Assembly (NCBI GenBank): GCA_018304565.1
Contig: JAGVVX010000051.1
Location: forward strand, 1-6,436
Length of the DNA stretch: 6,436 bases
Source of the DNA: Candidatus Aenigmatarchaeota archaeon
GTDB lineage: Archaea > Aenigmatarchaeota > Aenigmatarchaeia > GW2011-AR5
Direction: 5' to 3'
Below are positions 5,655 through 6,436 of this stretch, piece by piece. The position numbers were made by a program, and so were the translations under genes. Each line of letters starts with the position of its first letter. Position 1 is the stretch's first letter. The notes under the pieces are model-generated. The model saw nothing but the letters and a program-made list of their open reading frames with translations. It did no database searches and had not been told where the DNA came from.

Positions 5655-6218
5655 ATGATTCTACCAGACCATGAAATCAGGAAATTTATAAAAGAAGGAA
5701 AGATCGTCGTCAAGCCAATTGATGAAGACGTCCAGATACAGCCCGCATGGGTGGATCTGCGCTTGGGCAACGAGTTCAGGATATTCAAGATTGCTTCTAC
5801 TCCTTACATAGATACAAAGCAGAAGACAGACAATTACACCGAGAAAATAACAATCAAGGACGAGGATCCTTTCATCATACATCCGGGCGAATTTGTGCTC
5901 GGCACCATAAAGGAATACATAAAGATGCCGAACGACCTGATGGGCGTCGTAGACGGCCGCTCCAGCCTGGGCCGCGTAGGCGTGGTCGTCCATGCGACGT
6001 CGGCTTCCATAAACCCCGGCTGGGAAGGAATATTCGTCCTTGAAATAACAAACATCGGCAAGATGCCCGTGGCGCTCTATCCGGGCCAGCGCGTAGCCAA
6101 GCTTGCCTTCCACATGCTCTCGTCGCCAGCCGAAAAGGCCTATGGAGAGAGAGCGGACGTGAAATACAACAAGCAGCAGGGCGCAGACGAGACAAAGGTT
6201 TATACCGAGAAGGATTAA
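5655..6218 (+). CDS. dcd: dCTP deaminase (possibly bifunctional with dUTPase)
   Basis: Deaminates dCTP to dUTP on the route to dTTP, as a trimer of jelly-roll subunits; some archaeal members also hydrolyse dUTP to dUMP. The 187-residue protein has the typical length and start (MILPDHEI). Family motifs: QPAWVDLRLG (29-38), where Trp32 stands where many relatives have Ser or a small residue; the signature GRSSLGRVGVVVHATSASIN (101-120) with Arg102, Ser103 and Arg107; PGWEG (121-125); catalytic Glu130 in VLEITN; the nucleotide-binding PGQR (143-146); and a C-terminal KYNKQQG lid (170-176). I cannot decide from the sequence whether it is mono- or bifunctional. It shares a promoter region with endonuclease Q. 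The 3' half is strongly G+C-rich (about 63-72% in lines I counted). The stop codon abuts the convergent tRNA gene with no spacer. Confidence 0.92.
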   Translation: MILPDHEIRKFIKEGKIVVKPIDEDVQIQPAWVDLRLGNEFRIFKIASTPYIDTKQKTDNYTEKITIKDEDPFIIHPGEFVLGTIKEYIKMPNDLMGVVDGRSSLGRVGVVVHATSASINPGWEGIFVLEITNIGKMPVALYPGQRVAKLAFHMLSSPAEKAYGERADVKYNKQQGADETKVYTEKD

Positions 6219-6334
6219 TGCACCAGCCGGGATTTGAACCCGGGTCATGAGCTTTTTCTGTTATACGGGATACGGCACGTTTGAACGTGGGGTATTTGGG
6301 AAGCTCAGGTCCTACCAGGCTAGACTACTAGTGC
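6219..6334 (-). tRNA. tRNA-Gly(CCC) with a 43-base intron
   Basis: Cloverleaf on the minus strand: acceptor GCACTAG/CTGGTGC (7 pairs, one G-U), D arm GTCT...GGAC with GG in the loop, anticodon stem TGAGC/GCTCA, T arm CCGGG-TTCAAAT-CCCGG, discriminator A73, no encoded CCA. Removing 43 bases gives a 73-base tRNA with loop TTCCCAA, so the anticodon is CCC (6298-6300). C35, C36 and A73 fit archaeal glycine identity. The 5' end at 6334 is preceded by GATTTAAATGC, too close to be the usual TATA box; a weak TTTATG near 6394-6399 is the only other candidate. The 3' end (6219) is the base right after the dcd stop, so any 3' trailer is antisense to dcd. Confidence 0.85.
6254..6296 (-). other. tRNA intron after position 37
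   Basis: Placed between A37 and A38, the common archaeal position; runs of A at both ends leave one or two bases of uncertainty. The intron folds on itself: CACGT-TCAA-ACGTG with an outer ATAC/GTAT helix. At the exon joins I see a 7-bp TGAGCTT/AAGCTCA helix, then unpaired CCCAA opposite AACAGAA, before the ATAC helix using the second GTAT. That is not the standard 3-base-bulge, 4-bp-helix, 3-base-bulge arrangement. Confidence 0.65.
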
Positions 6335-6350
6335 GCATTTAAATCGTAAT

Positions 6351-6373
6351 TCCACCAGCCTTTAGGCGGTGGA
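6351..6373. repeat. stem-loop with CCACC...GGTGG core upstream of the tRNA
   Basis: TCCACC-A-GCC (6351-6360), loop TTTA, GGC-GGTGGA (6365-6373): 9 bp with one bulged A. It lies 17 bases upstream of the tRNA 5' end. It resembles the hairpins at 4217-4252 and 4288-4309. Role unknown; it may be in the tRNA precursor leader or at the end of a gene beyond the window. Confidence 0.5.
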
Positions 6374-6436
6374 TCGACTTATTCTTCCGCAGACAAACAT
6401 AAACTGCAGGCTGCTGCGTTACATCTGATAACGCGT

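Noticed and set aside
5596..5655. Longer endonuclease Q starting at the TTG at 5655 or the ATG at 5607
   Set aside because: The TTG overlaps the dcd ATG and the extra 20 residues precede the usual ADFHIH start of the family. The ATG at 5607 would lie upstream of the transcription start predicted by the TATA box at 5614-5622.
5661..6248. 195-codon open frame on the minus strand opposite dcd
   Set aside because: A shadow of the G+C-rich dcd gene. It is Arg/His/Tyr-rich, has no family character, and would run through the tRNA T arm.
6219..6334. Reading the tRNA as tRNA-Phe(GAA), with the intron after position 33 (loop TTGAAAA)
   Set aside because: It would need an unusual intron position, and the body (GTCT...GGAC D arm, TGAGC/GCTCA stem, GC...GCA ends) fits archaeal tRNA-Gly. 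Splicing after position 37 gives a clean TTCCCAA loop.
6340..6435. Tail of a minus-strand gene entering from the right edge (about 31 codons ending in a TAA at 6340-6342)
   Set aside because: It is too short to judge and has no recognisable motif. It also overlaps the hairpin at 6351-6373 and ends just before the tRNA. A second frame is open for about 18 codons, so an open stretch here means little.
1..6436. CRISPR array, insertion sequence, defence or toxin-antitoxin genes
   Set aside because: No regularly spaced direct repeats, no transposase-like frame and no such gene families were found on either strand.

Overview
The window looks archaeal. It has TATA-type promoters at archaeal spacing, a T-rich terminator tract, an intron-containing tRNA gene without an encoded CCA, GGTG-type ribosome binding sites, and an endonuclease Q gene (a mainly archaeal repair enzyme) with a C-terminal PCNA-binding peptide. 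Gene density, small overlaps and a row of Cys-lipidated secreted proteins would fit a small-genome archaeon such as a DPANN lineage. That lineage guess is inference; no marker here fixes it.

Region 1 (2-4116, + strand) is a row of four related predicted surface lipoproteins. The first has its N-terminus outside the window and changes reading frame near position 385-391, exactly at an A AAA AAT heptamer. The second and third are complete and overlap by 4 bases (ATGA). The fourth has its own TATA box in the 60-base gap before it. All are built from beta-rich modules that end in a recurring Cys/Trp-Thr strand followed by a Tyr-x-Tyr strand. The third and fourth are clear tandem duplicates. I know of no function for the family; the place of action is probably the outer face of the membrane.

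Region 2 (4117-4335) is the gap between convergent genes. It holds a perfect hairpin plus pyrimidine tract (terminator of the lipoprotein transcript) and two further strong stem-loops. One stem-loop, together with a third at 6351-6373, seems to belong to a small family of CCAC...GTGG hairpins. The loop of the first hairpin contains a 12-base perfect complement to the leader of the fourth lipoprotein gene.

Region 3 (4336-6218) is a head-to-head pair: endonuclease Q on the minus strand and dCTP deaminase on the plus strand. They appear to share one near-palindromic TATA box. dCTP deaminase makes dUTP (or dUMP, if bifunctional) and endonuclease Q nicks DNA at uracil and other deaminated bases, so the pair links the source of dU nucleotides to the repair of dU in DNA. 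The two genes differ sharply in base composition.

Region 4 (6219-6436) starts on the base after the dCTP deaminase stop codon with a convergent tRNA-Gly(CCC) gene carrying a 43-base intron, followed by about 100 bases with one hairpin and no supportable gene.
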